DNA from: Kingdonia uniflora
Taxonomy: Eukaryota; Streptophyta; Magnoliopsida; Ranunculales; Circaeasteraceae
DNA length: 64,000 nt
Assembly (NCBI GenBank): GCA_014058105.1
Contig: JACGCM010001620.1
Coordinates: 434,001-498,000 of the forward strand
Direction: 5' to 3'
The notes beneath the pieces were generated by a model that ran no database searches, was not told the origin of the DNA, and saw nothing but the letters and a program-made list of their open reading frames with translations. The translations under genes were made by a program, and so were the position numbers. Positions 12,601 through 24,479 of the stretch are shown piece by piece; position 1 is the first letter of the stretch; every line of letters begins with the position of its first letter.

Positions 12601-15600
12601 TTGCAACAACTGCCAAAATAGCCTTGTTAAGTTTCGGCACCAATTTGTAAATGGAGTCTTATTAATATTTCAGGGACATCTATCATTTCCCAAACATGGA
12701 ACAACAAAGCATAGATTTGCAAAAGGCTGGATATCAGGAAATGTGGGAAGCTATGAAGAAAATATGCATATTATTAGAAGTTTAGTTAACATCGCGACAT
12801 TTAATATTACACTAGATTACACCAATACAAAATTACATATTTATGAAATTCTTTGATGTAGTGCAAATTATGCAAGGGCAAGTGTTACTCATTTTTCAAG
12901 TTAGTTACAATGTGCAAGACACATTAACCATTAACAACTAATGTATGAGTGAAGTTTATGGAATGACAGTAAAGAGTACTTCTTTATAGGATTAATTAAA
13001 ATTTGCCGTACTCCTCTCCTCATCTCTTTCTTCCAGCCCTAAAATATGCGCTTCATTTGAAGTTCAATCCTCATAATGTGGAAATTAGTGGTGTACGTGT
13101 GGCAAATATTTAGAAATTGAGTTCCATTCTTACAGCAATAGCAAGGAAATTAATAAAAGCATATATCTTAATATTGGTAGCTCTAAGGTGATACAGAAAT
13201 CATTCAAGTGGTATAAGATCTTGAACAGTATGGGAATTTGTGCTTGACGAGGACACCATGGCACCTGCATGAGTATCGGTTATATTGGAGGTCATGCCAC
13301 TCATATATCCTGACTCATAGCCTATTTTCTTCAATATTTCTCTCTTCCCTCTTGTTTTAGGCTATAATTCAAACGTTCTACTTGTGAGAGGGGCATATAA
13401 TTTGGATCCATGAATTAGAGAAGGTCATCTCGAAACTGAAGTTTATACGTATTCTAGAAAGAAAACAGATATAGTCAACTAAAAGAGGGAAGTGGTAGTT
13501 TCTTATGCGAGGCAAATCAGTACTTTTATTTTCAAGCCTCATTGGAAAAATCAGAAAAAATAGATCTACCTTTTAGAAAAGATATCCCTTTAGATAGATA
13601 ACTTACAAAATTAAACAAAATGATATCACATATGTGCATTAGATGCTTGTTTGTTTGTTTTTTGAAATTGAAATGGACATAACATATGTGTTTTACCTAC
13701 ATCTTTATGCTCTGAAATGAACTTCTCTAAGTAATTTATCACTGCAATTTGCTCTGTATAGCTGCAGATCCGGAAATAGAATATGTTTGCAAGGAAACTA
13801 TTCGGCTGCAATTTCTCTTTACATGCTTGAAAATCTGTATGTTGAAAATTATGATTCTCCATAATGTCCTCTACGCACGATTTGGCAATTTGAAACACAC
13901 GCTCAACCATAAAACTGCCTTCCGTATCTGGAAATCAATTCAGGTATGACATTTCAGATTCAACACTTAAGCAGACAGTATCAAAATGCTCTATGAAGTG
14001 TAAGCATTTACCTATATAAATTGCCTTCCCTCCTAGGCCACCACAGTCAATTGGAATTTGAACATTAACTGCAAGTTGAATCCTGAAAATTCTGATACCA
14101 GTTAACATCCTAACAGGGAATGCAATTTTACTGGTGAAGATAACAAGCTGAGAAACCATACCCGAGCTGTGTTTTGCCGATGCCTGGAACTCCCCCTGGA
14201 AAGTTGGATGTCAAGATCAACTAAGAAGTATAAAGAAAACTTTCATTTCACATAATGAAAAGAATCTGTATCAATATGATTCTGCAACAAATGATCCACG
14301 AATAAAACTAACCAATTTCAGTAACCTCCTTGCAATTAATTCCGCCACCCAAAATGTTATCTAGGTCTCCACATGAGGTTGTAATATGTGGAGCGAAGTC
14401 CTCCTCGTATAAAATGTCCCAGGCAGTTTGTGCACCTGAAAATAATAAATTAGAAAATTTTGATTGCTCTCAATTGCTTAACAAATGTTTAGCAGCTCTT
14501 TACACATTTGTAAGTTTATATATCAGTTTCCTCACATCCCGTGACTAATCAGATGAGACTATGCCGAAAATCGAAATCAACTAAAATTACCTGCGGTATA
14601 TTAGAAGCTGAAAATGCAGTTATATGGGACAGAGGGATAATGAATGAAGTAACCTTTATAATTTGCCAATATAATAATGGTCATCTTATTTTCCTTTGTA
14701 TATGTAAATATGACTTGGTTCGATAACTCATTCACCTCCAAACTCATCGATCCGAGATCGCTCAACCTTACTAGCTAATTAAACTTTACATTATTTCCCC
14801 TAACAATATTCAATTCGCATCTGACAAACCCTCGCCACCCACCTCATTAACTTGCAAAGATAATAATGAACCATGAAGTTAAAAATTTCTGTAGATTATC
14901 TTACATCAAATTTAGTTGAGCATTGTTTTTACACTAACAAGTTATTTAGAGGTGTAGCAGCAAAAACAAAGTAGCTAGCCCAGCTGGAATGAATCTTGTC
15001 CCAATTACTTAAGATATGACAAGTTTTACCGCAAAAGCCCTAAATTTAGTAGAAATGAAAACTTGACACCCTTTACAAGGTACCCATTTATTCCCTAGGA
15101 TAGGGTGTCGGCGTGTCGCCCTCAAAAATTCGATTTAGCTAGTAAATATCCATAGATATATATATCAAACCACAAAATGATAAAATATTTATTAGTTTAT
15201 CCAGTCTACAAGATGTCGATTTTCGAATAAAGCTGAGCATTTCCCAAAACGATAGATGTTTATTGGTGATCCCCCACAATAATCAAAACAACCACCAAGA
15301 AATTACAACAATAGGGTCACCGAAAGGAAACTAGAAATTGCACAAACGTGTAAAACAGCGCAATAAAACCTTACCACTAACAATCCATTGCTTTGGGTCT
15401 GATTTGTCGAATCTACCACTTTGGTTCGCAACATTGAGAATCTCCACTGCTTCATTGTGAGAAACACTTATATCTGCGAAGGTGTTTGATCAAATGCGTA
15501 ACAGAAAAAAGCATAAGATTGGATTGAAATGCATTGAATCAAACAGTACCTCTAGCAAGATCGATGGGAGAGACCGATAAGAGCGAAGATATCTTAGTGT

Positions 15601-15661
15601 ATCCAGATGATATCAGCTTCGATCTCTGCGATGGTGACAGAGGTAGAGCACACACTTCCAT
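3693..15661 (-). CDS. RAD51C: RAD51C, DNA repair RAD51 paralogue (nine exons)
   Basis: This is a RecA/RAD51-family ATPase that acts with XRCC3 in meiotic and somatic homologous recombination in the nucleus (family knowledge). The exons I assembled, from the start, are 15661-15550, 15473-15375, 14435-14313, 14195-14162, 14082-14012, 13927-13701, 12412-12281, 5234-5168 and 3868-3693. All introns are GT-AG and all junctions keep frame, giving 346 residues and a TAA stop, close to the normal plant length. The N-terminal helical domain is in exons 1-2, Walker A is GVPGIGKT (residues 113-120, exon 4), DTEGSF starts exon 6, and Walker B is IVIIDS (Asp229, exon 7). The last exon has [20 protein letters not shown] and a basic CKRTR tail. 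The ATG is the first in-frame Met after an upstream stop. No disabling change was seen. Intron 7 (5235-12280) is 7 kb and full of transposon remains. Head-to-head with the MYB genes. Confidence 0.93.
3869..5167 (-). other. RAD51C intron 8
   Basis: This 1.3-kb intron lies between exons 8 and 9 of the minus-strand gene. It has a GTAATT donor at 5167 and a TTGTTCAG acceptor ending at 3869. It is AT-rich with no recognisable insertion or gene. Confidence 0.7.
5235..6657 (-). other. RAD51C intron 7, proximal part
   Basis: This is the 3' end of the long intron 7 (acceptor CCTTATTAG just before exon 8). I see no gene. From about 6540 the sequence is rich in ATATCG-like words and continues across the foldback insertion to a run of A near 6930, so it may be an older repeat that served as the insertion target. 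Confidence 0.5.
6658..6879. mobile_element. 222-bp palindromic foldback element, TG..CA ends
   Basis: Two arms of roughly 100 bp are near-perfect inverted copies of each other (TGTTGGAGTATATGTG at the left end, the complement of TGCTGGAGTATATGTG at the right), joined by a short AT-rich loop near 6770-6785. A perfect 5-bp direct duplication, ATCGT, flanks it at 6653-6657 and 6880-6884. The TG..CA ends, 5-bp duplication and an internal CCCACATTG block resemble plant copia LTRs, while the fold is MITE-like. It has no coding capacity. It sits in RAD51C intron 7, so a long hairpin would form in the pre-mRNA. Confidence 0.8.
6885..9197. other. RAD51C intron 7, middle part, no gene
   Basis: AT-rich intronic sequence with an A run near 6930-6949, poly-T and GA-rich stretches near 8350-8400, and one exact-length 30-bp tandem duplication listed separately. 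The small open frames have no family features. Confidence 0.5.
7951..8010. repeat. 30-bp tandem duplication
   Basis: The 30-bp unit at 7951-7980 (ending 'cgagtggagcgatgggatt') is repeated at 7981-8010 with one mismatch (GCGGG versus GCGGA). The low divergence suggests a recent duplication inside the intron. Confidence 0.8.
9198..10800 (+). pseudogene. Decayed hAT-type transposase (BED finger + DUF659)
   Basis: The first open stretch (9198-9392) has a BED-type zinc finger: [12 protein letters not shown], then KKHLA and a later Cys. A spacer with several stops follows. From 9895 to 10245 comes the DUF659 core found in plant hAT-derived proteins, with [15 protein letters not shown] and FLKSVDAS. 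A one-base shift at about 10239-10245 moves the frame; the continuation reads [12 protein letters not shown] and then [17 protein letters not shown] with a TGA where Trp is expected. After an intron-like gap, 10529-10800 gives [24 protein letters not shown], as in this family. The C-terminal dimerisation region is missing. It lies antisense inside RAD51C intron 7. It is a transposon relic, not a working gene. Confidence 0.8.
11383..11720 (+). pseudogene. LINE fragment: RNase H tail and 3' end
   Basis: The reading frame at 11383-11586 contains [19 protein letters not shown], the usual end of the RNase H-like domain of plant non-LTR retrotransposons (…IxREAN..AD.LAK.G). The following sequence (to about 11720) resembles a LINE 3' end, with a short A/AAT-rich tail. 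The rest of the element is absent, as expected for a 5'-truncated insertion. It lies in RAD51C intron 7, antisense to the host gene. Confidence 0.6.
12413..13700 (-). other. RAD51C intron 6
   Basis: A 1.29-kb intron between exons 7 and 6, with donor GTAGGT at 13700 and acceptor CTGCAG ending at 12413. I recognise no gene or element in it. Confidence 0.7.
14436..15374 (-). other. RAD51C intron 2
   Basis: A 0.94-kb intron between exons 3 and 2 with donor GTAAGG at 15374 and acceptor TTTCAG ending at 14436. No insertion or coding signal was seen. Confidence 0.7.
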
Positions 15662-16073
15662 TTTACAACGACGACAAGTTGCAAACTGAGTCGACTCAAC
15701 TCAATTGAGGTCTGAAACCCTCACTCACTCGCGAGTCAGATTTGGTTTTCTTTTGGAAGGAGTTTCCCGATTGAAAGAGGGAGAGAGGGAGAACTAATGG
15801 AGATAAAAGGAGTTGGGCTAATTTATGGGTATCACACTATTTGCAATGGGCCTCCAGTCCACTAATATTTTACTTTTCCGTTGTCTCCGCAAATCACTAG
15901 AGATTGGAGATGGAGGATATGCGAAGAGTGACTGGCGGACGGACAAAATTTGAGACATCTTTCTATTAAAACACTCCAGGTGCATACTTACCTACAAAAA
16001 GATGAATAATAATCTTCTTGGAGATTGGTGTTGCCGTATGAGCATCAACTCTTACTTTGAACGATCAATATTA
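15662..16073 (-). promoter_or_regulatory. RAD51C 5' flank, cut by a copia insertion
   Basis: This is the only unique sequence upstream of the RAD51C start codon before the copia LTR at 16074. It holds a GA/CT-rich stretch (around 15770-15795) typical of plant core promoters and a 5'-UTR-like region. The original upstream sequence resumes at 35919, beyond the 20-kb nest. No operator-like site can be assigned by eye. Confidence 0.4.
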
Positions 16074-16564
16074 TGTCAGGTAAAGGAGGATTGGAGGAAT
16101 TCGGATGGAAGTCTGGGTGATATGATAAAAGTCGGATGATAGGCTTATAATCTGGATTTTCATCCTAAACAAACTAGTAAGATCCGGATGCAATCTGGAT
16201 GGCCTTATGATCCGAATTTACATCCGGATGTAAATACTTAGAAGTCGTTTCGACCATTGGTTTTGCCTCTTGATCCGTGTTGATGTAATAAGTCTCCCAA
16301 GTATATAAGGGAGACTTAGGGTATTTCTTTGCAACCTTTGGTTAGATCTTTTTAGTAGAGGTATTCTTGAGAGAAAAACCTCATTTGTTTGTAAGATTGT
16401 AACCTTAGATCTTGGAATAAACTCTCTATCTCTTTGTGTGTGGAGTAAGGCAATTGCCTAACCACCCTAAATTCTTGTTATTGGTTTTGGTTGTGTATTC
16501 CCTTTAGATTATTTGTAGCTAATCGAATCGAATCGGAGTTCGGCTTCCGCGGCGCGGCTCAACA
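16074..16564 (+). repeat. 5' LTR of copia A
   Basis: 491-bp LTR with TG..CA ends, a TATA-like region before 'aagggagacttag', and repeated ATCCGGAT-type words near 16190-16230. The primer-binding site (TTGGTATCAGAGC) begins at 16567, right after it. It aligns along its length with 35430-35918. Confidence 0.92.
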
Positions 16565-16566
16565 AT

Positions 16567-16579
16567 TGGTATCAGAGCG
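16567..16579 (+). other. Primer-binding site (initiator Met tRNA)
   Basis: TTGGTATCAGAGC directly follows the 5' LTR with a two-base gap. It matches the complement of the 3' end of plant initiator-Met tRNA, the usual primer for Ty1/copia reverse transcription. Confidence 0.9.
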
Positions 16580-16734
16580 AGGTTGTTTCCTCGGTGGTGC
16601 TCAGAATTGAGGTAACGTCGACTTATCTCGATTTTATTTGGGTTTTTTTATTTCGGTTAGTGTATGAAAATTGGGGGAATCATGGTAGAAGGAGATGAAC
16701 CTAGTTCCTCAGTCCTAAATAAAATACAACGGTG

Positions 16735-19161
16735 ATGTTTAACAACGCAAATATAGAAGTTGAGAAATTCAATAACACCAATAACTTTGGCATGTGGCGA
16801 TACGAGGTTATTGATGCGCTAAGTCAATAAGACTTAGATGAGGTGTTGGAAGATAAACCAGATGAGGTAGAGAAGAGTGTTTGAAAGAAGATAAACAAGA
16901 GGGCTTGTGGTCAAATTCGTTCATGCCTTACTCAAGATAAAAAATACCTTGTAATAAACGAAACCTCGACAAATAAAATTTGGAGGATTCTTGAGGAAAA
17001 ATATTTGGTGAAAAGCATCCAAAATCGACTCCATTTGAAGATGAAGTTTTACCGCTTCACGCTGAGACAATGGATTTTTATGTTAGAGCATTTGAATGAT
17101 TTCACCAAGTTATTAGCCGACTTAGCGAACCTAGAGGAAATTGTTGACGATGAAGACAACACACTTTTGTTCTTGAACTCGTTTCTCGAAGAGTACGAAT
17201 ATTTTATTACGACGATAACGTACAGGAAGAGTTCTTTGCAATACTCCAATGTAACTATGGCAGTGGTGAACAATGATTACTAGAGGAAGGAAAAATGTGA
17301 GTTTAATGAGTTGGCGTCCGAGGTATTGATGATTAGAGGAAGGTCTTCGAACAAAGGGAAGTCTAGTGGTAACAACTTTTGTGTCTTGAGCAACATTTAC
17401 ACCACGAATTTAAGGTCGTGGTGTAAATAACAACAATTTGTAAAGAGACGAGTCATTGGAAAAATGAATGTCCCGCGCTTGTTAAAAAAAAGAAATGTGG
17501 GAAATCGGGCTCTTCGATAATTGTTACTCAAGACATGGCAAACGAAGGTAATAATTCTGACTTTTCTTTAACTATATCATCAAGTACACGTGTTGTTAAT
17601 TCAAAAGAATGGATCTTAAATTTGGGTGCTACTTATCATATTTGTCCCGAAAGGGGTTGTTTTTCTAGTTTGAAATGGTTAGAAGGTAGAGTTGTGTTGA
17701 TGGGAATTGATGATTCCTATCGCGTAATGGAGATAGGTATCATTCGTCTAAAGTTGCACAATGGGTTGGTTAAATAAAGAGATTAAGGAGGTTCTGTATA
17801 TTCCGACGATGAAGAAGAACATTATCTCAACAGATATACTTGAAGTGAAAGGATACAAGGTTGTGTCTGAGAATGATGTGAAGAAGGTTCTTAAGGGAGG
17901 CATGGTTGTGTTGAAGGGTCAAAGAAGAACTAACAATTTGTACTATTTGGATGGTGAGGTTGCTACTGCGGGAAGTGAGGAGGCCACTTCGTGAGATACC
18001 ACTAAACTATAGCATATGTGTTTAGTGCATGTGGGGAAAAAGTCTTTGAGAGTTCTTGTGAACCAGAGGCTATTGAAGGGTGCCAAGGCATGCAAGTTAG
18101 ACTTCTATGAACATTGTGTTACGTGCAAGAAGACAAGGGTAAAGTTTGGCACAACTATCCACCGTACTCGTTGAATCCTTGATTATGTTCATACAGATGT
18201 TTGGGGACCCTCCAGGAATGCATCACTTGGGGGCAAACATTACTTTGTGTCTTTTGTGGATAATTTTTCTAGGCGGGTATGGGTATATATCATGAGGAGG
18301 AAAGATGAAGTCCTAGAAATTTTCATGACGTGGAAGAAGTTGCTAGAAACTCAAATTGGCGAAAAGTTCAAGTTGCTCCGTTCGAATAATGGTGTGGAGT
18401 ATACAAGTGATCCGTTCTTGTAAGTATGTCAGGATAAGGGGATCGTTCGACATTTCACAGTTAGAGAGACACCGTAACAAATTGGGGTAGCAGAACGCAT
18501 AAATCGTATTTTGTTAGAGAATGTACGATGTATGTTGTCCAATTCTGGGTTGGGCTAGGCGTCTGGGTTGAGGCTTTGACATATGCATACTACCTTGTTA
18601 ATAGGTTGCCTTCGGCTACAATTGAGGGTAAGACACCAATGGAAGCTTGGTCGGGAGAACCTACTTCAGATTATGATTTTCTTCGTATATTTGGGTGTCC
18701 GGCATACTATCATGTCAAAGATGGTAAGTTAGATCCTCGAGTAAGGAAGACCATTTTTTTGGGTAAGAAGAAGGGTGTAAAAGACTATAAGTTATGAGAT
18801 ACAAGAGACCATTCTGAGCATAGATGTCACTTTTGATGAGGCTTCTCTGATAAAGTCACATGTCTCTAAGCACGAAAAGAAGGCGATAAGCGAGGTTTTG
18901 CAGCGGGTGGAGATTGATGCGTCTTCGCATGGTCTAGATAGTTCTATACTAAAAAGGGTGTCATCTAATAATAACGGGTGATGAGCCATTGGTTTATGTT
19001 CCAGATGATGATGACATAGACAAGAGTAGAGCATTTGGTAGTACGAATGATGAGACTCCAGTTATGGAGTCAATAACAACTAGTAAACCAAAGAGAAATG
19101 TGACTAAGCCGAAATGGCTTATAAAGGACATGGTATTTCCAAAGGCGAAGGCCATGGTAGT
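16735..19161 (+). pseudogene. Copia A gag, protease and integrase (broken)
   Basis: The gag frame opens at 16735 (MFNNANIEVEKFNNTNNF) with a stop near 16829 and continues past 17005 (LHLKMKFYRF, LADLANLEEIVDDE). Protease is at about 17600: the expected Asp-Ser-Gly-Ala is replaced by NLGAT, so the catalytic Asp is gone. Integrase follows (about 18180-18800): DYVHTDVWGPSRN, SFVDNFSRRVW, and SNNGVEY where the second catalytic Asp is Asn. Several stops and shifts separate the pieces. The linker before RT is cut at 19161 by the gypsy insertion; it resumes at 34513. Confidence 0.88.
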
Positions 19162-19922
19162 TGTAGTAGCTTATTCCGCATCTCGAACTTATGCTTCATC
19201 TTCGAACTACATACGAACTTTTGACTTCAATAACAGAGCACGTGGCACAATCAGAAATAAGATAACAACGTCAGGAAACACATACAACAAGAGTTTTTTT
19301 AACCAATACCACTCATCCCTGATGCTACTCGTGCTATTGCTTGAGAGCCATCTTGTAATAGCTTATTTTATATCTTAGACTCAAAGCCTCATCCTCGACC
19401 TCATCAACATATAGGAAACACTACTAAAATGATATTCAATATTCCTCAGTTCGAGTCATCGCTTTCGACCTCCACATCAGCAGTTCAATTTATGCAAGTG
19501 TACAGTCATCAATAGAGCCGTTGTACAGCAACAGAGGTCAAGACATTACATCATCTGGTCAAAGAATATATTACATCTACTTTGTAACGTCCACCATTAA
19601 GAATCTAAATGGTCATCAAACGGTTATATTATAAGACCTATACATATGACCAAAAAACTACAGATTAAAGACATGCAATTCTATACAGAAGAATCCCCAC
19701 TCCAAAACTCCATATACTCACAGAGTGCTCATTGTAATAAGTTAGCAACTTCAATAAAATCATCTTCTCTTTCTCAAAATCCTCAAGAGAGTTCATGGTT
19801 TTTAACCTATCCAAAGGTTTTCTACGCTAAATTATCTTGTTGATTATTATTTACTGTTCTTGAGCGTTCTAGAGACATTTGGTGTAAAGGTTAAGTTTGA
19901 ATCCCATAATTAGGCCATTACA
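19162..19922 (+). repeat. 5' LTR of Tat element 1
   Basis: 761-bp LTR beginning TGTAGTAGCTTATTCCGC and ending in AATTAGGCCATTACA. It aligns throughout with 33755-34512. It is followed at 19923 by the primer-binding site. Confidence 0.92.
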
Positions 19923-19942
19923 TTTGGCACTGTCTGTGGGAA
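19923..19942 (+). other. Primer-binding site of Tat element 1
   Basis: TTTGGCACTGTCTGTGGGAA abuts the 5' LTR. It resembles the TTGGCGCCGTCTGTGGGAA class of primer-binding sites seen in plant Tat-type gypsy elements, with a changed GCGCC core. Confidence 0.75.
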
Positions 19943-19994
19943 TCGAAGCTCTCAAATCCATTGTCTCAAAAACCACTAATCATCTCCTTTCAGA

Positions 19995-21209
19995 ATGTCA
20001 TTTCTAGGTCAGAGCATGCCAATAGTTCAAGCATAAGAAAATGCCACACTAGCAGATCTGCGGGCCACCTTAAATTCTGAAATAGAAAGACGTGCTTCTT
20101 TGAAGTAATGGCTGGTGAGTGTACATGACGCACTGAAGGTTCTACAGGGTCAGCAAGTCGCCGCCCAGAAGAACAAAGCCGTGAAACCTGAAGGCTCGCG
20201 AATTTATGTTCATGACAGAATAAGACCTCCCCCGAAAGGCAATCACGTAAGAGGTGCGCTTCGATCTAACCATCATCAACAGGAAATAAAACCCATCCCG
20301 GTTCAGGAGGCTCACTAGGAAGTAGATGGCGGCCCAGTAGGAGTCAAACAGATTAAAAATCTACCTTCGATCTAACCATCATCAACAGGAAATGGAACCC
20401 ATTCCAGTTTAGGAGACCCATACTAGGAAGTAGATTGTGGCCCAGCAGGAGTCAAACAGATTGAAAATCTACCTCGAAGAGTTTGAGTCTCAACAAAAGA
20501 ACGTCTAAGTAAAGAAAGTGGTGACCATAATCCTGGAGAAGGATGTGTCACCCACCCGACTACCGCAGGTCGACAATACATGACTCAGGAACATGCCGAG
20601 AGATGAATCAAAGAAATGCTCGAAGCTCAGACCCCGACTTAAGGAATCCACAACAGATCACAGAAAAGCCCGATCGCACAGGAGCTATTGGATGGCGAAG
20701 TCCCCACCAGATTCCAGACTCCAATGATCCGCAAATACAAAGGAACAGATCGAGTGAAGCACGTCCAAGAATTATAGGACGCCTTAGGCCTACATTCTAC
20801 GTCCAACCACATTCTTTGCCGGCTTTTCCCTACCAGGTTGTCCGGAGAACCTCTACGATGGTTCCACACACTACCTGAAGGATCTATTACAACTTTCGAA
20901 CAACTGTGATAACTCTTCGTCAAGAACTAATCGCAGAACAAAGACAAAGAAGATAATCTATACTCCCTTATCAGCCTTAAGCAGATGCCAGGTGAGAAGC
21001 TCGAGACGTTCACTAAGAAGTTCTTGGAGTTAGCTCGAAAAGTAGATCGGCTCGACCAGAAGATTATCATTTCGGCTTTCACCAATACGTTACTTGTTGA
21101 TGGAAGGGCAAAGGAATACCTCGTCCTCAACAAACCAACAACTCTGGAAGACATGATCGAAAAGGTCAACGGTTATATTGACCTGGAAAGAATGGTGTAT
21201 GACAGATAA
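19995..21209 (+). pseudogene. Tat element 1 gag (broken)
   Basis: The frame from the ATG at 19995 carries early stops (at the eleventh codon and before 20110) and then continues. The conserved core in the same frame as 20985 reads LPTRLSGEPLRWFHTLPEGS in essence (about 20830-20890), then QMPGEKLETFTKKF and ALVNKPTTLEDMIEKVNGYI-like sequence to a stop at 21209. This order (LSG..W, PGE-L, M-KVN-YI) is the retrotransposon gag domain of plant gypsy elements. At least four internal stops or shifts are present. Confidence 0.82.
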
Positions 21210-21338
21210 AAACCCTAGAAGTCAATATTAATAGCTCGAGATTAGTCAGCCAGCCAAGACTTTAATCGTACTGTCGATCTAGGAGGAGAGAAGAAATAGA
21301 CAAAATCTAACGACGAACGACCCCGAAAGGGGAATAAC

Positions 21339-22319
21339 TTGCCCAAACCTTACCTTCCCAAGATGAATGTGACCATAGCCAGCATTTATCCTATACTTCA
21401 AAAGGATCAGCTTTTCTGTAATACAAAATATCTCCAACCCATTAAGAACAAACCATATTGCATTTACCACAAGGTCAGACATCATGAAATAGAACACTGC
21501 TTTGCCTTACAGTGGTTGTTAGAGTATATCTTCGCTGATGAACGAATGCATGAGTACATTGTAAACATCGAAAACTACAAGAACGGGAGTTATAAACTTA
21601 CTACAGATGTCGTACAAACCGAAGAGCCGGCAGGAGAGAAACACTTATACCATATGCCACTCTACCACTTTGTTGAGACTCAGATCGTCAACCAATCGAA
21701 CAGAACTAGGAGACGACGGGTCAACCAATGTTACGACCTGTCCATGAAAGACAAAGGGGCTCGTTTACTTTCCATTTCCATATCTCAACGAATAGGAATT
21801 TCTTTCGACGACTATGATATTCGTCATATTAACTATCTTCACCATGATGCTTTGGTGATCATGCTAAAAATACAAAATATGGTGCTTCACACGATGATAA
21901 TTGATATTGGGAGTACTATTGAATTACTTTTTCAAAACATGATTGATCAAATGGGACTGGTCGACAAAGTATAACCCAATGACATTGATTTATGTGGATT
22001 CAACGGATCTAAAGAAGAACGTGTATGGAAGATTATACTTCCTATCACGGCAGGACCTGTGACACTCGACGTTATCTTTTATGTTATCAATACAAAATCC
22101 TATTATTTGAGGATAATGGGGCGCTGCTGGTTGCACAATATGCGAGCTATTCCATCCACCTATTATTTGGCACTGCAATTTAAGTGGAATGACGATGCAT
22201 ATGAGATCAAGGAAGTCAGAAGCTCGTTCGAGCATGTGAAAATTCTATCATCATCGTTCCAGAAGCCTCAGAGCCACAACTCGCATAGTAATTACAGAAA
22301 GCAACAGGAAGCGTTATAG
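21339..22319 (+). pseudogene. Tat element 1 protease region
   Basis: An open frame of 211 codons (21339-21974) begins with a Cys/His-containing stretch (YCIYHKVRHHEIEHC) and ends with HHDALVIMLKIQN, then MIIDIGSTIELLF, the aspartic protease active site (D-x-G-S/T). After one stop, 21990-22319 continues the family pattern (DLCGFNGS, LPITAGPVTLDVIFYV, IMGRCWLHNMRAIPSTYYL). The region is typical of Tat Gag-Pol between gag and RT. The catalytic Asp is retained although the frame is split. Confidence 0.82.
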
Positions 22320-22441
22320 AAAACTATATAATAAACTCTACAGAAAACCATCTGCCAAGCACATAAATAATAGAGTACATCGAAATCAGTGGCGAAAAGC
22401 TAGGAACATACATTGACACTCTTTTTCCAACAGTAGAATGA

Positions 22442-23931
22442 GATGTCTTCATTCAGTTCCTTAAATGCAACAGTGATGTATTTGCTTAGACATTTCACGA
22501 AATGCCAGGTATTGCTCACAATCTAGCTTGCCACAAACTCAATTTAAAAGATAAAGCCAAAGCTATCAAACAGAAGCAGAGAATCTTAGCACCGAGACTC
22601 CGAGAAGAAGTAAATAAAAAGATTGACAAACTCATCGAAGTTGGCTTTATCAGAAATGCCAATTACCCATAATGGATCTCGAACATTATGGCAGTCCCAA
22701 AGAAGAACGACAAGGTCAGAGTGTGCGTAGATTTCACGAACCTCAACAAACATACTCCGAAGGACAATTTTCCACTTCCTATCATAAACCATCTGCTCGA
22801 TTCTACTGCGAGACACAAACTCCTGTCCGTGATGGATACCGCATCAAGATATAATTAGATACCTATGCTACCTAATGACCAAGAGACGACAACTTTCATT
22901 ACATAACATGGCTTATACTGTTATAAGGTCATGCCTTTCGGTCTTAAGAATGCTGGAGCCACTTATCAATGGTTGATGACATAAATGTTCAAAGATCACC
23001 TCAAAAAAATAATGGAAGTCTACATTGATGATATGTTGTGTAAAAACCTTAAAAAGGAGAACCATATTACAAACTTGCACTCTACTTTTGACATTCTCCA
23101 GTTCTACAAGATGAGGCTCAACCCTGAAAAGTACCAGTTTGGGGTCCAGTCATGAAATTTTTTGGGACATTTAATCAGTAAGAGAGGTATAGAAGCTGAT
23201 CCAGAACATATTTGTACTTAACTGACTATGCCTTCGTCAAAAATAAAGAAAGACGTACAAAAGTTAGCAGGCAAGATCGCCACAATAAATCGTTTGGTTT
23301 CGAAGTCTTTAGATAGATGTCGATGGTTGTTCTAGCTTTTACGTGAAGGGACAACAAAATAGAAGTCTAAAAAGGATCCTGAGATCGAGTGGACAACAGA
23401 GTGTGAAGTAGCATTTCAGGAACCCAAACTTTACTTGGGATCACCTCCAGTGATGAGTACACATAATGAAGGGGAAGAACTCACAATATATCTTGCGGTT
23501 ACTGAAGAATCTTTAAGTTTTGTCCTCATTCGACTTGATGGTAAGACATAAAAACCTGTCTATTTCATCAATAAGACTCTCACTCCTGCAGAGTCCCGGT
23601 AGACCAATATCGAGAAATTGCTTTTAGCTCTTATGTACACATTGCAAAAGTTGAGACAATATTTTTAAGTATACTCGGCTCGAGTGGTGACAAGTTACCC
23701 TTTACAAGAGATCTTATCCAAACGGGATAAGTCCAGATGAATACAAACATGGTCAGTCACTCTTGGCAAACACGACATCCGTTTTGAACCACGACACTCT
23801 AAAAAAGGTCAAGCAGTAGCAGATTTCCTCGCAGATTTCCCAATAAAAGATCCTGACTGGGAAGAAGACAGTACGGATAACAATGAGGGATACTTCAAAG
23901 AAAAGTCATACTGGATAACTCAAAAGGGATA
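22442..23931 (+). pseudogene. Tat element 1 reverse transcriptase and first RNase H
   Basis: Reading one frame with stops: KQKQRILAPRLREEV, GFIRNANYP-stop-WISN, VPKKNDKVRVCVDFTNLN (near 22690-22750), MPFGLKNAGATYQ (near 22930), VYIDDML (near 23020, the polymerase Asp pair), LNPEKYQFGV, FLGHLISKRGI. The connection and RNase H follow, with YFINKTLTPAESR and LLALMYTLQKLRQYF. About ten in-frame stops, several at Gln, Glu, Arg or Trp codons, make it inactive. Confidence 0.88.
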
Positions 23932-24417
23932 ACGTCTTTTAACTGATGGATCTTTCGGACCTGCAGGATCAATTATCAAAATCATACTTATTACACCTTC
24001 CAATGATAGGATCGAGAAAGTAGTCAGGCTTAATTTCGAAGCAAATGAGGCCGAGTATGAAGCAATGATTCACGGTCTAGATATAACTCTAAAGATTGGA
24101 GTCTCTGAGTTATCTGTCTACACGGACTCATTACTCATTGTGAACCATTACACATAAAAGTTCTAGAAGAACAGAAAGATGGTTGACTACGCAGCAACAG
24201 TTGCCAACAGAATGAACATATTCAAAAGAATTACTATCAAACATTTACAGCGCGGAGAAAATCGATATTCAGACTCTTTCACGTACCTGGCAGGAATACT
24301 TGGTACGGAAGCTCATTATCTAAAGACTGAAGTATCATCCACCCCTAACATTAGCATCATAAGCTCAAATTTATTCAATACTGGGGGCGCTGAAGAGGAG
24401 GACAACGATTGGAGATG
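23932..24417 (+). pseudogene. Tat element 1 second (archaeal-type) RNase H
   Basis: The sequence reads LLTDGSFGPAGS, then NEAEYEAMIHGLDITLKIG and VYTDSLLIVNH, followed by LQRGENRYSDSFTYLAG. The D..E..D pattern with NxAEYEA is that of the additional RNase H of the Tat lineage, distinct from the one attached to RT. It sits between RT/RNase H and integrase, as expected. A few stops interrupt it (near 24157 and 24165). Confidence 0.82.
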
Positions 24418-24479
24418 ACCTTACCTCAAGTATATTGGGACTAAAAGCACATTTGACGGCAAACTCTCTACAGATCCCA

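Noticed and set aside
16567..16579. Possible tRNA gene fragment (TGGTATCAGAGC)
   Set aside because: It is the primer-binding site next to an LTR; no cloverleaf surrounds it.
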